The notes below the pieces were generated by a model. It was not told the DNA's origin and searched no databases. It worked only from the letters and a program-made list of their open reading frames with translations. A program made the position numbers and the translations under genes. From Paracholeplasma brassicae (GTDB taxonomy: Bacteria > Bacillota_I > Bacilli_A > Acholeplasmatales > UBA5453): DNA of 64,000 nt. Shown piece by piece: positions 24,454-31,823 of the stretch (its first letter is position 1; each line of letters begins with the position of its first letter). Location: NCBI RefSeq assembly GCF_000967915.1, contig NC_022549.1:732366-796365 (forward strand), read 5' to 3'.

Positions 24454-25008
24454 ATGTTTGAAATAATATCGAATTATGAGCCTAAGGATTCATTTGAGAT
24501 TGAAGATAAAAAGCAGTTTCTTCAAGCAATCAGCTTATTCAAAGAAGAATTAGTGAATCGCCACCCAATGATGCACTTTACTGCCTCATCGATTATATTT
24601 AATGAAACGTTTGATCAAATGCTCATGATTTATCATAAGATGTATGACTCATGGAGTTGGACGGGTGGTCATTTAGATGGCAATACGGATTTCTTAGAAG
24701 TAGCTAAAAAAGAAGCAATTGAAGAGACTGGTGTGAGCGAGCTAAAAGTCATTTCTTCAGGCCCTGTCAGTATTGAAGCATTACCGGTTTGGTTTCACGT
24801 CAAACGCGGTTTACCCGTAAGTTCGCATATGCACTTAAACGTATCGTTTGCTTTTGTGGCTAGTGATAAAACAAAGTTAATCATCAACCATGAAGAAACA
24901 AATGGGGTTCGATGGATTAAGATCAGTGAGTATAAAAAATACGTCACAGAACCGGAAATGTTTCCAATTTACGACAAAATAATTAAGAGGGTGATCAATC
25001 ATGATTAA
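24454..25008 (+). CDS. Nudix hydrolase
   Basis: Nudix-fold pyrophosphohydrolase, 184 aa. The Nudix box is visible as GGHLDGN...EVAKKEAIEETG near 70-92, with Lys in place of the usual Arg of REUxEE. The cognate nucleoside-diphosphate substrate is unknown. A textbook AAGGAGGTAAT precedes the ATG. It overlaps the HAD gene by eight bases, so the two probably act together in housekeeping of phosphorylated metabolites. Confidence 0.88.
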   Translation: MFEIISNYEPKDSFEIEDKKQFLQAISLFKEELVNRHPMMHFTASSIIFNETFDQMLMIYHKMYDSWSWTGGHLDGNTDFLEVAKKEAIEETGVSELKVISSGPVSIEALPVWFHVKRGLPVSSHMHLNVSFAFVASDKTKLIINHEETNGVRWIKISEYKKYVTEPEMFPIYDKIIKRVINHD

Positions 25009-25648
25009 AGCAATTTTATTCGATTTAGACGGGACGTTATTAAATACATTAGACGATATAAAAAATAGCGTTAACTATATGTTAAAGAAGCACGGATTCA
25101 AGGAGCGAACTTTAGATGAAATCAGATCGTTTGTTGGTGATGGGGCAAAACAAATGATTGAGCGTTCGATTGGTTTTACAGAACCCAAAGAACAAGTACT
25201 TGAATGCTTATCGACTTATGAGGCGCATTATGAAATACACAAGGCGGATTTAACAAAACCTTATGATGGGGTTTATGATTTGTTAAATCAATTAAAAGAA
25301 AAAAACATTCGCTTAGCGGTCGTCTCAAACAAGCCAATGCCACAAGTAATTCCATTGATTGAAGGACTGTTTCCAGGTTACTTTGAAGTGATACTTGGCG
25401 AAACGAGTGAACTAAAGAGGAAACCATCGCCAGAAATGTTATTTTATGCCATCGAGGCGCTTGAGCTTAGTAAAGAAGACGTCTTGTTTGTGGGCGATTC
25501 CGATGTGGACATGCAAACGGCAATCAATGCAAACGTGGATGCGATCGCGGTTTTATGGGGATTTAGAGATGAAACGGTATTAAAAAAATATCAACCAAAG
25601 TACATTGTAAATCATCCAAAAGAAATTTTAACGATTATTAATAAATGA
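25001..25648 (+). CDS. HAD-family phosphatase (phosphoglycolate phosphatase/PpaX-like)
   Basis: Haloacid dehalogenase-type phosphatase of 215 aa. It has motif I FDLDGTLLNT, motif II VVSNKP near 108, a motif III Lys in KRKPSP near 146 and motif IV VGDSDVDMQTA near 165. The cap inserted after motif I makes it a Gph/PpaX subgroup enzyme. It is co-translated with the Nudix gene. Its terminator has been split by the IS3 element that follows. Confidence 0.9.
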   Translation: MIKAILFDLDGTLLNTLDDIKNSVNYMLKKHGFKERTLDEIRSFVGDGAKQMIERSIGFTEPKEQVLECLSTYEAHYEIHKADLTKPYDGVYDLLNQLKEKNIRLAVVSNKPMPQVIPLIEGLFPGYFEVILGETSELKRKPSPEMLFYAIEALELSKEDVLFVGDSDVDMQTAINANVDAIAVLWGFRDETVLKKYQPKYIVNHPKEILTIINK

Positions 25649-25652
25649 GGAA

Positions 25653-25669
25653 AAGACCACCAGTACAAT
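25653..25669 (+). terminator. Left arm of a terminator split by IS3
   Basis: AAAAGACCACCAGT at 25651-25664 pairs (one mismatch) with ACTGGCGGTCTTT at 27368-27380 on the far side of the IS3 element. Together they are the native terminator of the Nudix-HAD operon, the IS lying in the loop. Confidence 0.6.
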
Positions 25670-25704
25670 TGAACCGCCCCCTGTCAAGTAGACAGTGGAA
25701 ATAA

Positions 25705-26535
25705 TTAAATAACTGATTCAATTTTTAAGGCTTGATTCCGAAATTCCATCGGAGTTAAGCCTTTTAGTTTTTCTTGGTACCTTTGTTTATTATAAAACTG
25801 GATGTATTGATCAATCGCTACTTTGAGTTGATTGATGTCGTGAAACTGGGTTAAATAGTACATTTCTGATTTAAGTGTACCCCAAAAACTCTCCATCGGT
25901 CCATTATCAATACACCTACCAACTCTAGACATACTGACTGTCATGCTTCTAGAAGTGAGCTTCTTTTGAAACACTTTATTCGTATATTGATACCCGCGGT
26001 CACTGTGTACCATCGGTTTGGCTTCCGGATTAAGTTGGAATGCTTTCTCGAAGGTTTCATTTACCAGTTGGTTATTATTCGATATACCCATTTTGTAACT
26101 GATAATACTGGTATCACACAGATCGATGATGGCACTTAAGTATAACTTAGTATTCGATCCAATCACCTTGAACTCGGTAACGTCTGTTAACCATTTCTCA
26201 TTGGGATTATTAGCCTCAAATTGTCTGTTTAAGACATTCTCTGCTGTGATCTCTGGTCTTACTTTAATATACCCCTTACGCACTCTACGGATAACCGACG
26301 ATACACCTAATTTCTTCATCAATCGTCTGATGCGTTTTACATTATAGTTCGTTTGATTCCGCTTATTAATCCATAAAGTCATCCGTCTATAGCCTAAGAT
26401 ACCTTTAAACTCATCATGATATTCAAGAATCAATTGAGATAACTCATGATTAATCTTTTCTTCATTTGTTTCTTCATGTTTTAACCACTTATAATAGCTG
26501 CTACGAACAATCAAAAGGATTTCACATAACACCAA
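25705..26535 (-). CDS. IS3-family transposase OrfB (DDE integrase domain)
   Basis: Catalytic part of the IS3 transposase. It has an HTH_21-like region (LGYRRMTLWINKR), then the rve integrase core with Asp in TDVTEF, Asp in HSDRGYQYT and Glu in NGPMESFWGTLKSE. The reading frame is open far upstream of the GTG at 26535: KEGYFSKIRQEAKYKTIKGLHEAK leads back without stop to an A7 run at 26634-26640. The functional product is therefore an OrfAB fusion by -1 frameshifting. Confidence 0.93.
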   Translation of the reverse strand: MVLCEILLIVRSSYYKWLKHEETNEEKINHELSQLILEYHDEFKGILGYRRMTLWINKRNQTNYNVKRIRRLMKKLGVSSVIRRVRKGYIKVRPEITAENVLNRQFEANNPNEKWLTDVTEFKVIGSNTKLYLSAIIDLCDTSIISYKMGISNNNQLVNETFEKAFQLNPEAKPMVHSDRGYQYTNKVFQKKLTSRSMTVSMSRVGRCIDNGPMESFWGTLKSEMYYLTQFHDINQLKVAIDQYIQFYNKQRYQEKLKGLTPMEFRNQALKIESVI

Positions 26536-26567
26536 AATAGGATAGTTTTTTGCCTCATGAAGCCCTT

Positions 26568-27287
26568 TTATCGTTTTGTATTTGGCTTCTTGGCGGATCT
26601 TGCTAAAATATCCCTCCTTTCGATCTCCTGGAATTTTTTTATGACTTCAGCCTCCATCTCCAGACGTTCATTCTTCCGTCTTAGAAGCTCAACTTCACGT
26701 TTTAGTTTCTCAATTTCACTTAGATTCTCTACAGGCTTTCTCTTGCCTCGTTCGTCCTTTAAACCAGCTTCACCTTCTACGTTGTATTTTCTGACCCAGT
26801 TATACACTTGTGAGTAGGCTGTCTCAAACTTCTCCGCTGCGAGTTTATATTCAAAGTTATGTTCAATCGTCCATTTCACTATATCTAACTTTTCTTCATA
26901 ACTCACTTTTCTTGATTTCGCCATATAAACATACCCCTTTGGATCATACGCTTTGATCTCGTTATGTCTATTATACTTGGAAACCCAACTCTTAATCATT
27001 GAGTCTGATGTTATTTGATATTGTTTGGCCAGTTCTGCGTATGATCCTTTGCCATCGTGGTAAGCTTTAATCACCTCTAATTTGAATGATTTCATATAAC
27101 TTTGGTTTCTTGGTTTATCCTCAAATGCCATACTTCCCATCGATTCATAGTTCCTGACCCATTGTTTAACACTGGATACGTCACATCCTAATTCACATGC
27201 GATTTCTAACATTGACTTGATTCCTGTTTGATATGCTTTGATTGCTTTGATTTTTGTTTCTTTACTGAATCTTGGTGTTCTTGACAT
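26568..27287 (-). CDS. IS3-family transposase OrfA (DNA-binding)
   Basis: DNA-binding half of the transposase, 239 aa, longer than classical IS3 OrfA and typical of IS150-type elements. It carries three successive helix-turn-helix units (near MLEIACELGCDVSSVKQWV, YAELAKQYQITSDSMIKSWV and YKLAAEKFETAYSQVYNWV) and a C-terminal leucine-zipper-like coil (EIEKLKREVELLRRKNERLE). GAGAGGGGA upstream selects the ATG at 27287 rather than the in-frame ATG at 27311. Confidence 0.92.
   Translation of the reverse strand: MSRTPRFSKETKIKAIKAYQTGIKSMLEIACELGCDVSSVKQWVRNYESMGSMAFEDKPRNQSYMKSFKLEVIKAYHDGKGSYAELAKQYQITSDSMIKSWVSKYNRHNEIKAYDPKGYVYMAKSRKVSYEEKLDIVKWTIEHNFEYKLAAEKFETAYSQVYNWVRKYNVEGEAGLKDERGKRKPVENLSEIEKLKREVELLRRKNERLEMEAEVIKKFQEIERRDILARSAKKPNTKR
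26634..26640 (-). other. A7 slippery site for -1 frameshifting in IS3
   Basis: Seven A's on the coding (minus) strand where the OrfA frame (KKFQEIERR) can slip back by one into the OrfB frame (KKIPGDRKEGYF). A GGAG/AGGAGGG stretch follows. Typical of IS3-family programmed frameshifting. Confidence 0.7.
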
Positions 27288-27386
27288 AAGAAAAATCCCC
27301 TCTCTGTACACTTCTACAAACTTTAATTATTTGTAGTGTCTACTTTAAGGGGATCATATCAAATGAAAACTGGCGGTCTTTTTTTG

Positions 27387-29225
27387 TTATTTTGTTGATT
27401 GTTTGATAATAAGTGAACCAAATGGCTTTAAGGTAAATTGGTCATCAGAGATTAAATGGTCATTTAATAAACAGTGACCTTCAATGTTAAAATCGAGACT
27501 CACGACTTGTGTTTGATTTGAAGCGTTTAAAAAGAAGTATGTCACCTCGAAATCACTAATCTTTTTGTATACGATGACTTGTTGATCATCGTTATGATAA
27601 ACAAATTCAATGTCACTTGATTTAAACGTAGTGTCTTCTTTTTTAAGTCTGATTAACTGTTTGATACGGGCTTTAAAGTCAAGGTTTTGATCGTTTTCAT
27701 CCCAAGTCATACAACGTCTGTTATCAGGGTCTCCCTTACCGGTTAATGCGACCTCACCACCATAATAAATGGTTGGTGTACCAGGGAAGCTAAACATAAA
27801 TAAGTAAGCTAAGTAGGCCAAATCGGTGTTCTCTAAAGAACGGTCTAAAATACGTGCGGTGTCATGAGAATCAACCAAATTAAACATGGCCTCTAAGATT
27901 TGTCTAGGATAGCTCGCATAGAGTTTATTGATTAAGAAAACAAACTGACTGGCCTTAATTTTAGGTACATAAGGGTCGTGACCGAAGAATTGCCAGATAG
28001 GATAGATTAATTCATAATTCATCACACTGTCAAACTGATCCCCTTGTAGCCAAGGCATTGAGTAGTCCCAGTTTTCTCCAAAGATAAAAGCGTCTTTTTT
28101 AGCACTTATTACCGTGTTTCTAAAGGCCCTCCAAAAATCATGACTGACTTCATTTGAAACGTCTAATCGCCAGCCATCGATGTCGTATTCCTTTATCCAG
28201 TAAGCCGCCGCATCAAGCAAGTGTTTTCTTGCGATTGGGTTTTCGGTATTCCACTTAGGCATATAAGGTGTAAAGGCAAACGTATGATAATTAGGGACAA
28301 GACCAGGTTGGTAAATTGGTCGTTTATTTTCGTTTAGTTTGAAATTGAGAAGTGGCTCGTCTTTGACAAAAAAACAATCGAAGTATGGCGAGTTTTTTCC
28401 ATGTTTGATCACATCTTGAAAATAAGGATGATCGTAACCACAGTGATTGAATACGGCGTCTAAAACAACCTTAATGCCGCGCTTATGTGATTCATCGACC
28501 AGTCGTTTGAAATCGTCGTTTGTTCCAAAGGACGGATCGATTTTAAAATAATCGATGGTGTCATACTTGTGGGTCGAATCCGCTTCAAATAAAGGGGTAA
28601 AATAAATGCCTGTAATACCCAAATCGACCAAATAATCGAGTTTTTCGATGATGCCTTTGATGTTACCACCAAAAATCATTTGATTGGTGACTTCCTCTTT
28701 TGGATTTCCCCAGGCATGAGTGATTGTGTTTTTAGCGTCAGTCGATCGATTAAATCGGTCTGGAAATATTTCGTACCATACGGTTTCTTTTACCCATGTT
28801 GGGATTTTGATTACGTCAACTTCATTGATGAAAGGAAAGTTGAAGTAGTTGAATAAATTGTATTTTTTCTTTTTGTCGTGATCTTCTCTAAGGTCATAGA
28901 TTTCTCTTGCCCCATAGAGATAGGTGTCATCTAGGATAAAAGCGTATTTTACACGTTTGTGAATTGGTTTAATTGCGATAAAATAATAGTCAAAGACATG
29001 ATCTGACATTTTCTTAGTCATGACTAGGTCACTGGCGTTTTCATGTTTCCAAGCCCAGTGTATTTGTTTTTCATCAATGGGTTCGTATCGAAATGGGTCA
29101 CCATAGACAAGTTTGACCTGGTTAAAGTCATCTTTTTGAGTTCTTAACCACAAGTGAAGTGTCTCATTATCATAGGCGTAAGCCATTTCAGATTTAGAAC
29201 GATGTAGTAAAGCAAATGTGTTCAT
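27387..29225 (-). CDS. Neopullulanase/cyclomaltodextrinase-type GH13 enzyme
   Basis: Cytoplasmic GH13_20-like enzyme cleaving cyclodextrins, pullulan or maltodextrins. A CBM34-like N-terminal domain (about 1-120) is followed by the catalytic barrel with nucleophile Asp355 in GWRLDVSNE, acid Glu384 in FGENWD and Asp455 in DSHDT, and a C-terminal beta domain. 612 aa, no signal peptide. The start ATG at 29225 has no close ribosome site. AAAGGAGG lies at 29260-29267 with an eight-base stem-loop between it and the ATG. The gene is divergent from the amylase lipoprotein gene and processes imported glucan. Confidence 0.92.
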   Translation of the reverse strand: MNTFALLHRSKSEMAYAYDNETLHLWLRTQKDDFNQVKLVYGDPFRYEPIDEKQIHWAWKHENASDLVMTKKMSDHVFDYYFIAIKPIHKRVKYAFILDDTYLYGAREIYDLREDHDKKKKYNLFNYFNFPFINEVDVIKIPTWVKETVWYEIFPDRFNRSTDAKNTITHAWGNPKEEVTNQMIFGGNIKGIIEKLDYLVDLGITGIYFTPLFEADSTHKYDTIDYFKIDPSFGTNDDFKRLVDESHKRGIKVVLDAVFNHCGYDHPYFQDVIKHGKNSPYFDCFFVKDEPLLNFKLNENKRPIYQPGLVPNYHTFAFTPYMPKWNTENPIARKHLLDAAAYWIKEYDIDGWRLDVSNEVSHDFWRAFRNTVISAKKDAFIFGENWDYSMPWLQGDQFDSVMNYELIYPIWQFFGHDPYVPKIKASQFVFLINKLYASYPRQILEAMFNLVDSHDTARILDRSLENTDLAYLAYLFMFSFPGTPTIYYGGEVALTGKGDPDNRRCMTWDENDQNLDFKARIKQLIRLKKEDTTFKSSDIEFVYHNDDQQVIVYKKISDFEVTYFFLNASNQTQVVSLDFNIEGHCLLNDHLISDDQFTLKPFGSLIIKQSTK

Positions 29226-29233
29226 ATTGTGTA

Positions 29234-29267
29234 ATTCTTTGAAGATTTACAAAGAATATCCTCCTTT
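29234..29267 (-). promoter_or_regulatory. Ribosome site and stem-loop in the neopullulanase leader
   Basis: AAAGGAGG (plus-strand 29260-29267) is followed by hairpin ATTCTTTG...CAAAGAAT (29234-29257), then nine bases to the ATG. Folding the hairpin brings the ribosome site to about 11 bases from the start; unfolded, the distance is 34 bases. Confidence 0.55.
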
Positions 29268-29285
29268 ATTTGATATCAACCTCAT

Positions 29286-29315
29286 TATAGCGTAGTTTTC
29301 TTTGATTTGACAAAG
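29286..29315 (-). promoter_or_regulatory. Promoter of the neopullulanase gene
   Basis: Read on the minus strand: TTGTCA, an 18-base spacer, then TATAAT (plus-strand 29286-29291 for the -10). Confidence 0.65.
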
Positions 29316-29323
29316 AGTAAACA

Positions 29324-29337
29324 TGTAAACCCTTACA
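29324..29337. promoter_or_regulatory. cre-like palindrome between the amylase genes
   Basis: TGTAAACCCTTACA matches the CcpA consensus at 13 of 14 positions (CC instead of the central CG) and is symmetric (TGTAA/TTACA). It lies between the divergent neopullulanase and amylase promoters. A LacI-type maltose regulator is an alternative owner. Confidence 0.5.
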
Positions 29338-29358
29338 CATTTAGGGTGTGGTATGATA

Positions 29359-29364
29359 TATAAT
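29359..29364 (+). promoter_or_regulatory. -10 box of the amylase lipoprotein gene
   Basis: TATAAT at 29359-29364, 20 bases before the ATG; the -35 region overlaps the cre-like palindrome. Confidence 0.55.
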
Positions 29365-29384
29365 AGATAAAGAGGTGCTAAAAA

Positions 29385-30890
29385 ATGAAAAAAATACTAT
29401 TAATGATACTCATTATGACATTTGGAGTCTTCTTGATTGGTTGCGATAAAGATGAGCAAGTAAAAGAAGATCCAATCTTAACACAGTTTAGAGAAGCATA
29501 CCCTAGACATAACAATTACTACCAAGTATTTGTCAGAAGTTTTGCCGATAGTGATAACGACGGTATCGGTGACTTTGAGGGGATTAGACAAAATCTTTCT
29601 TATTTTAAAGAGTTAGGGATTAACGCGTTATGGCTGCTACCGATACATCCTTCAGCAAGTTATCATGGGTATGATGTTACAGATTTTTACGACGTTAATG
29701 AAGAATATGGGACGATGCAAGAGTTTGAAGCATTAGTTAGTGACGCTAAAAAAATGGACATCGATATTACCATCGATATGGTATTAAACCACACGTCTGA
29801 CCAACACCCTTGGTATCTTTCAAATCGTGATTGGTATACCCAGTTTTCATATTTTGGGGGTTGGATGCCAGAACTTGATTATTCAAAACCAGAAGTTAAA
29901 GAAGAAATGTTAAAAGTAATGAAGTTTTGGATCGACAAAGGTGTTAAAGGTTTTAGAGTCGATGCAGCGGTTCATATCTTTAATTCAAGACCTTACGTCA
30001 ACGACCTACCCGCTTCACAAGATATGTTGTTGTCAATTGATTACTTTAAATTCTTAAGAGCACAATTACGTCAGTATGACCAAGACGTTTACATGGTTGG
30101 CGAAGTATGGACAACGAAAGATTACAGTGCGTCTTTTTATCAAGGATTTGATAGCCTATTTAATTTTGATGTCTCCGATCGTATCATCGACATCGCCAAA
30201 GGTAGCAACTCTGGTTATAAGTACATCAATGACGTGAATCAAACTTACCGTGCGTTTCAAAATGTGATGGATGCCTATAACAATCAATTTGTTGGTCAAA
30301 ACGAAGTCTACATCGATGCACCTTTCTTAAGAAATCACGACCAAGATAGAACAGCATCAATTCTTAATGAAACCCAAAATCAATTCGCCTTAGAACTATT
30401 AATGGGCTTACCAGGTAACACGTATCTTTATTATGGTGAAGAACTCGGAATGAAGGGCATTAAATCAGATGGTACCGATGACATTTGGGATGAAACAAGA
30501 CGCTTGCCATTTGTTTGGGGCAATGAGTTTGAAACCGATTGGTGCAGTAAATGCATCAATTACGATATAAACACAGAAGATTACTTAACACAAAAAAATA
30601 ACCCGAATTCTCTATTTAATACGTATAAAACACTACTAAATCTTAGAAACAGTCAACCTGCATTAAAATACGGTCAGTTCGAGATTATTGAAACATCAAG
30701 CAGCTTAATCTCAGCTTATAAACGCACAGCAACGCTAAATGATTACCAACAAGAAGTGGTTGTTTACCACAACTTTTTAACCTCAAATTTTGAATTTAGT
30801 TTGGATGGTTACGACGTTCTTTATTACACAAATGGAGAATACAATGGTCAAATGGCACCGAGAACTAGCTTGTACTTGGTGAAAAAATGA
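29385..30890 (+). CDS. Alpha-amylase-family (GH13) lipoprotein
   Basis: Surface-anchored glucan hydrolase of 501 aa. Signal peptide with lipobox LIGC (Cys20), short linker, then a GH13 barrel. SDNDGIGDFEGI is the calcium-loop type start and MVLNHTSDQHPW is region I. The nucleophile is Asp193 in GFRVDAA, the acid Glu240 in VGEVW, and Asp319 lies in RNHDQDR. It would cut external starch or maltodextrin into importable pieces. It overlaps the DUF1189 gene by four bases. Confidence 0.93.
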   Translation: MKKILLMILIMTFGVFLIGCDKDEQVKEDPILTQFREAYPRHNNYYQVFVRSFADSDNDGIGDFEGIRQNLSYFKELGINALWLLPIHPSASYHGYDVTDFYDVNEEYGTMQEFEALVSDAKKMDIDITIDMVLNHTSDQHPWYLSNRDWYTQFSYFGGWMPELDYSKPEVKEEMLKVMKFWIDKGVKGFRVDAAVHIFNSRPYVNDLPASQDMLLSIDYFKFLRAQLRQYDQDVYMVGEVWTTKDYSASFYQGFDSLFNFDVSDRIIDIAKGSNSGYKYINDVNQTYRAFQNVMDAYNNQFVGQNEVYIDAPFLRNHDQDRTASILNETQNQFALELLMGLPGNTYLYYGEELGMKGIKSDGTDDIWDETRRLPFVWGNEFETDWCSKCINYDINTEDYLTQKNNPNSLFNTYKTLLNLRNSQPALKYGQFEIIETSSSLISAYKRTATLNDYQQEVVVYHNFLTSNFEFSLDGYDVLYYTNGEYNGQMAPRTSLYLVKK

Positions 30891-31741
30891 AACATGCACT
30901 GTTTGTCTCATTAACTAAAGTCAAAGACATCTACTTTCTTAAAGACGCACGTTGGTTTCACGCCTTCTTAGTTTACCTAATCGCCTCTGTTTTATTGGTT
31001 TTTCCGATAAGCTTGAATTTGATTAACTCAAAGACCACAAATTATGAATTAATCGGTGCAGAACTTGCGACTAAAGAAATCGATGGACTGTTAGATGAGT
31101 TGCCTAATTTCTCAATTGCACAGGGCAAACTATACTATGCACCTGAGTTAGAAGATCAAGTAATCACGACAAACTTAAATGATTCGTTTATTATCATTTT
31201 AAACACAACTTCGACTAAAATAGAGGGTATAAGTACAAAAATTAATACGATTATCTTCAATGATTCGAGCTTTGAGGTTTATTTAGCGGGTGTGTCCTTT
31301 AATTATGACTACCAACGTTTTTCAAATATCCACGTATCGGATTTAAAGAATATGGACAGTGATGATGCGATGACTATGATATATAATAATATTTATGTCT
31401 CACTAAAATCAACATTCTTATTACCTTTAATCTTGGTGCTCATTGTGGTCTTCTTTGTTACTAATTTAATTTTCATGTTAATTATTGCGATGTTCGCAAG
31501 ACTTTTAAGAATTAGAGACCATAACGTTCCAATTTATAGTGAAATCTTAAAAATATCATTTTTCGCTTCGTTATTACCATCGATTATTAGTATGCTCATT
31601 GGATTGCTAGCACCACCGATTACCATTGTGTTATTCAACTTTGGTTTGCCTTTGATGCTATTGATTATTTATCACAAGAGTAAACAAATTCAAATTAATG
31701 ACATTTATAAGACTCAAAAAGACGTCGAATATCTACAGTAA
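30887..31741 (+). CDS. DUF1189 membrane protein (MalA-like, maltodextrin locus)
   Basis: Membrane protein of 284 aa. It has one helix near 25-45, an extracytoplasmic domain of about 130 residues, then four helices from about 178 onward (LPLILVLIVVFFVTNLIFMLI, FFASLLPSIISMLIGLLAPP). The pattern matches DUF1189. Its streptococcal members sit in maltodextrin operons and are called MalA, with no defined reaction. Coupling by ATGA to the amylase gene fits that role. Confidence 0.78.
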   Translation: MKHALFVSLTKVKDIYFLKDARWFHAFLVYLIASVLLVFPISLNLINSKTTNYELIGAELATKEIDGLLDELPNFSIAQGKLYYAPELEDQVITTNLNDSFIIILNTTSTKIEGISTKINTIIFNDSSFEVYLAGVSFNYDYQRFSNIHVSDLKNMDSDDAMTMIYNNIYVSLKSTFLLPLILVLIVVFFVTNLIFMLIIAMFARLLRIRDHNVPIYSEILKISFFASLLPSIISMLIGLLAPPITIVLFNFGLPLMLLIIYHKSKQIQINDIYKTQKDVEYLQ

Positions 31742-31768
31742 ACCAGCAAATTTTGCTGGTTTTTTTTG
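31742..31768 (+). terminator. Terminator after the DUF1189 gene
   Basis: ACCAGCAAA / TTTGCTGGT stem with a T run of eight. Confidence 0.92.
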
Positions 31769-31779
31769 ACAAATGATTG

Positions 31780-31816
31780 ATTAAAAAAAACAGTTGAAAT
31801 CTCGATTTCAACTGTT
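31780..31816 (-). terminator. Terminator of the pullulanase gene
   Basis: AACAGTTGAAAT (31789-31800) pairs with ATTTCAACTGTT (31805-31816); on the minus strand it is followed by a T run. Confidence 0.92.
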
Positions 31817-31823
31817 TGCTTGG

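Larger units (their letters stand above)
25670..27356 (-). mobile_element. IS3-family insertion sequence (IS150 group)
   Basis: Full element with orfA and orfB on the minus strand. Imperfect terminal inverted repeats: the left end begins TGAACCGCCC and the right end, read inward, TGATCCCC. Farther in, AAGTAGACA and AAATAATTAAA are shared by both ends. The DDE triad and frameshift signal look intact. No 3-4 base target duplication is visible (CAAT on the left, TATC on the right). Confidence 0.88.

Noticed and set aside
29271-29280. Palindrome TTGATATCAA in the neopullulanase leader
   Set aside because: Short, AT-rich, no second copy near the other glucan promoters; chance cannot be excluded.
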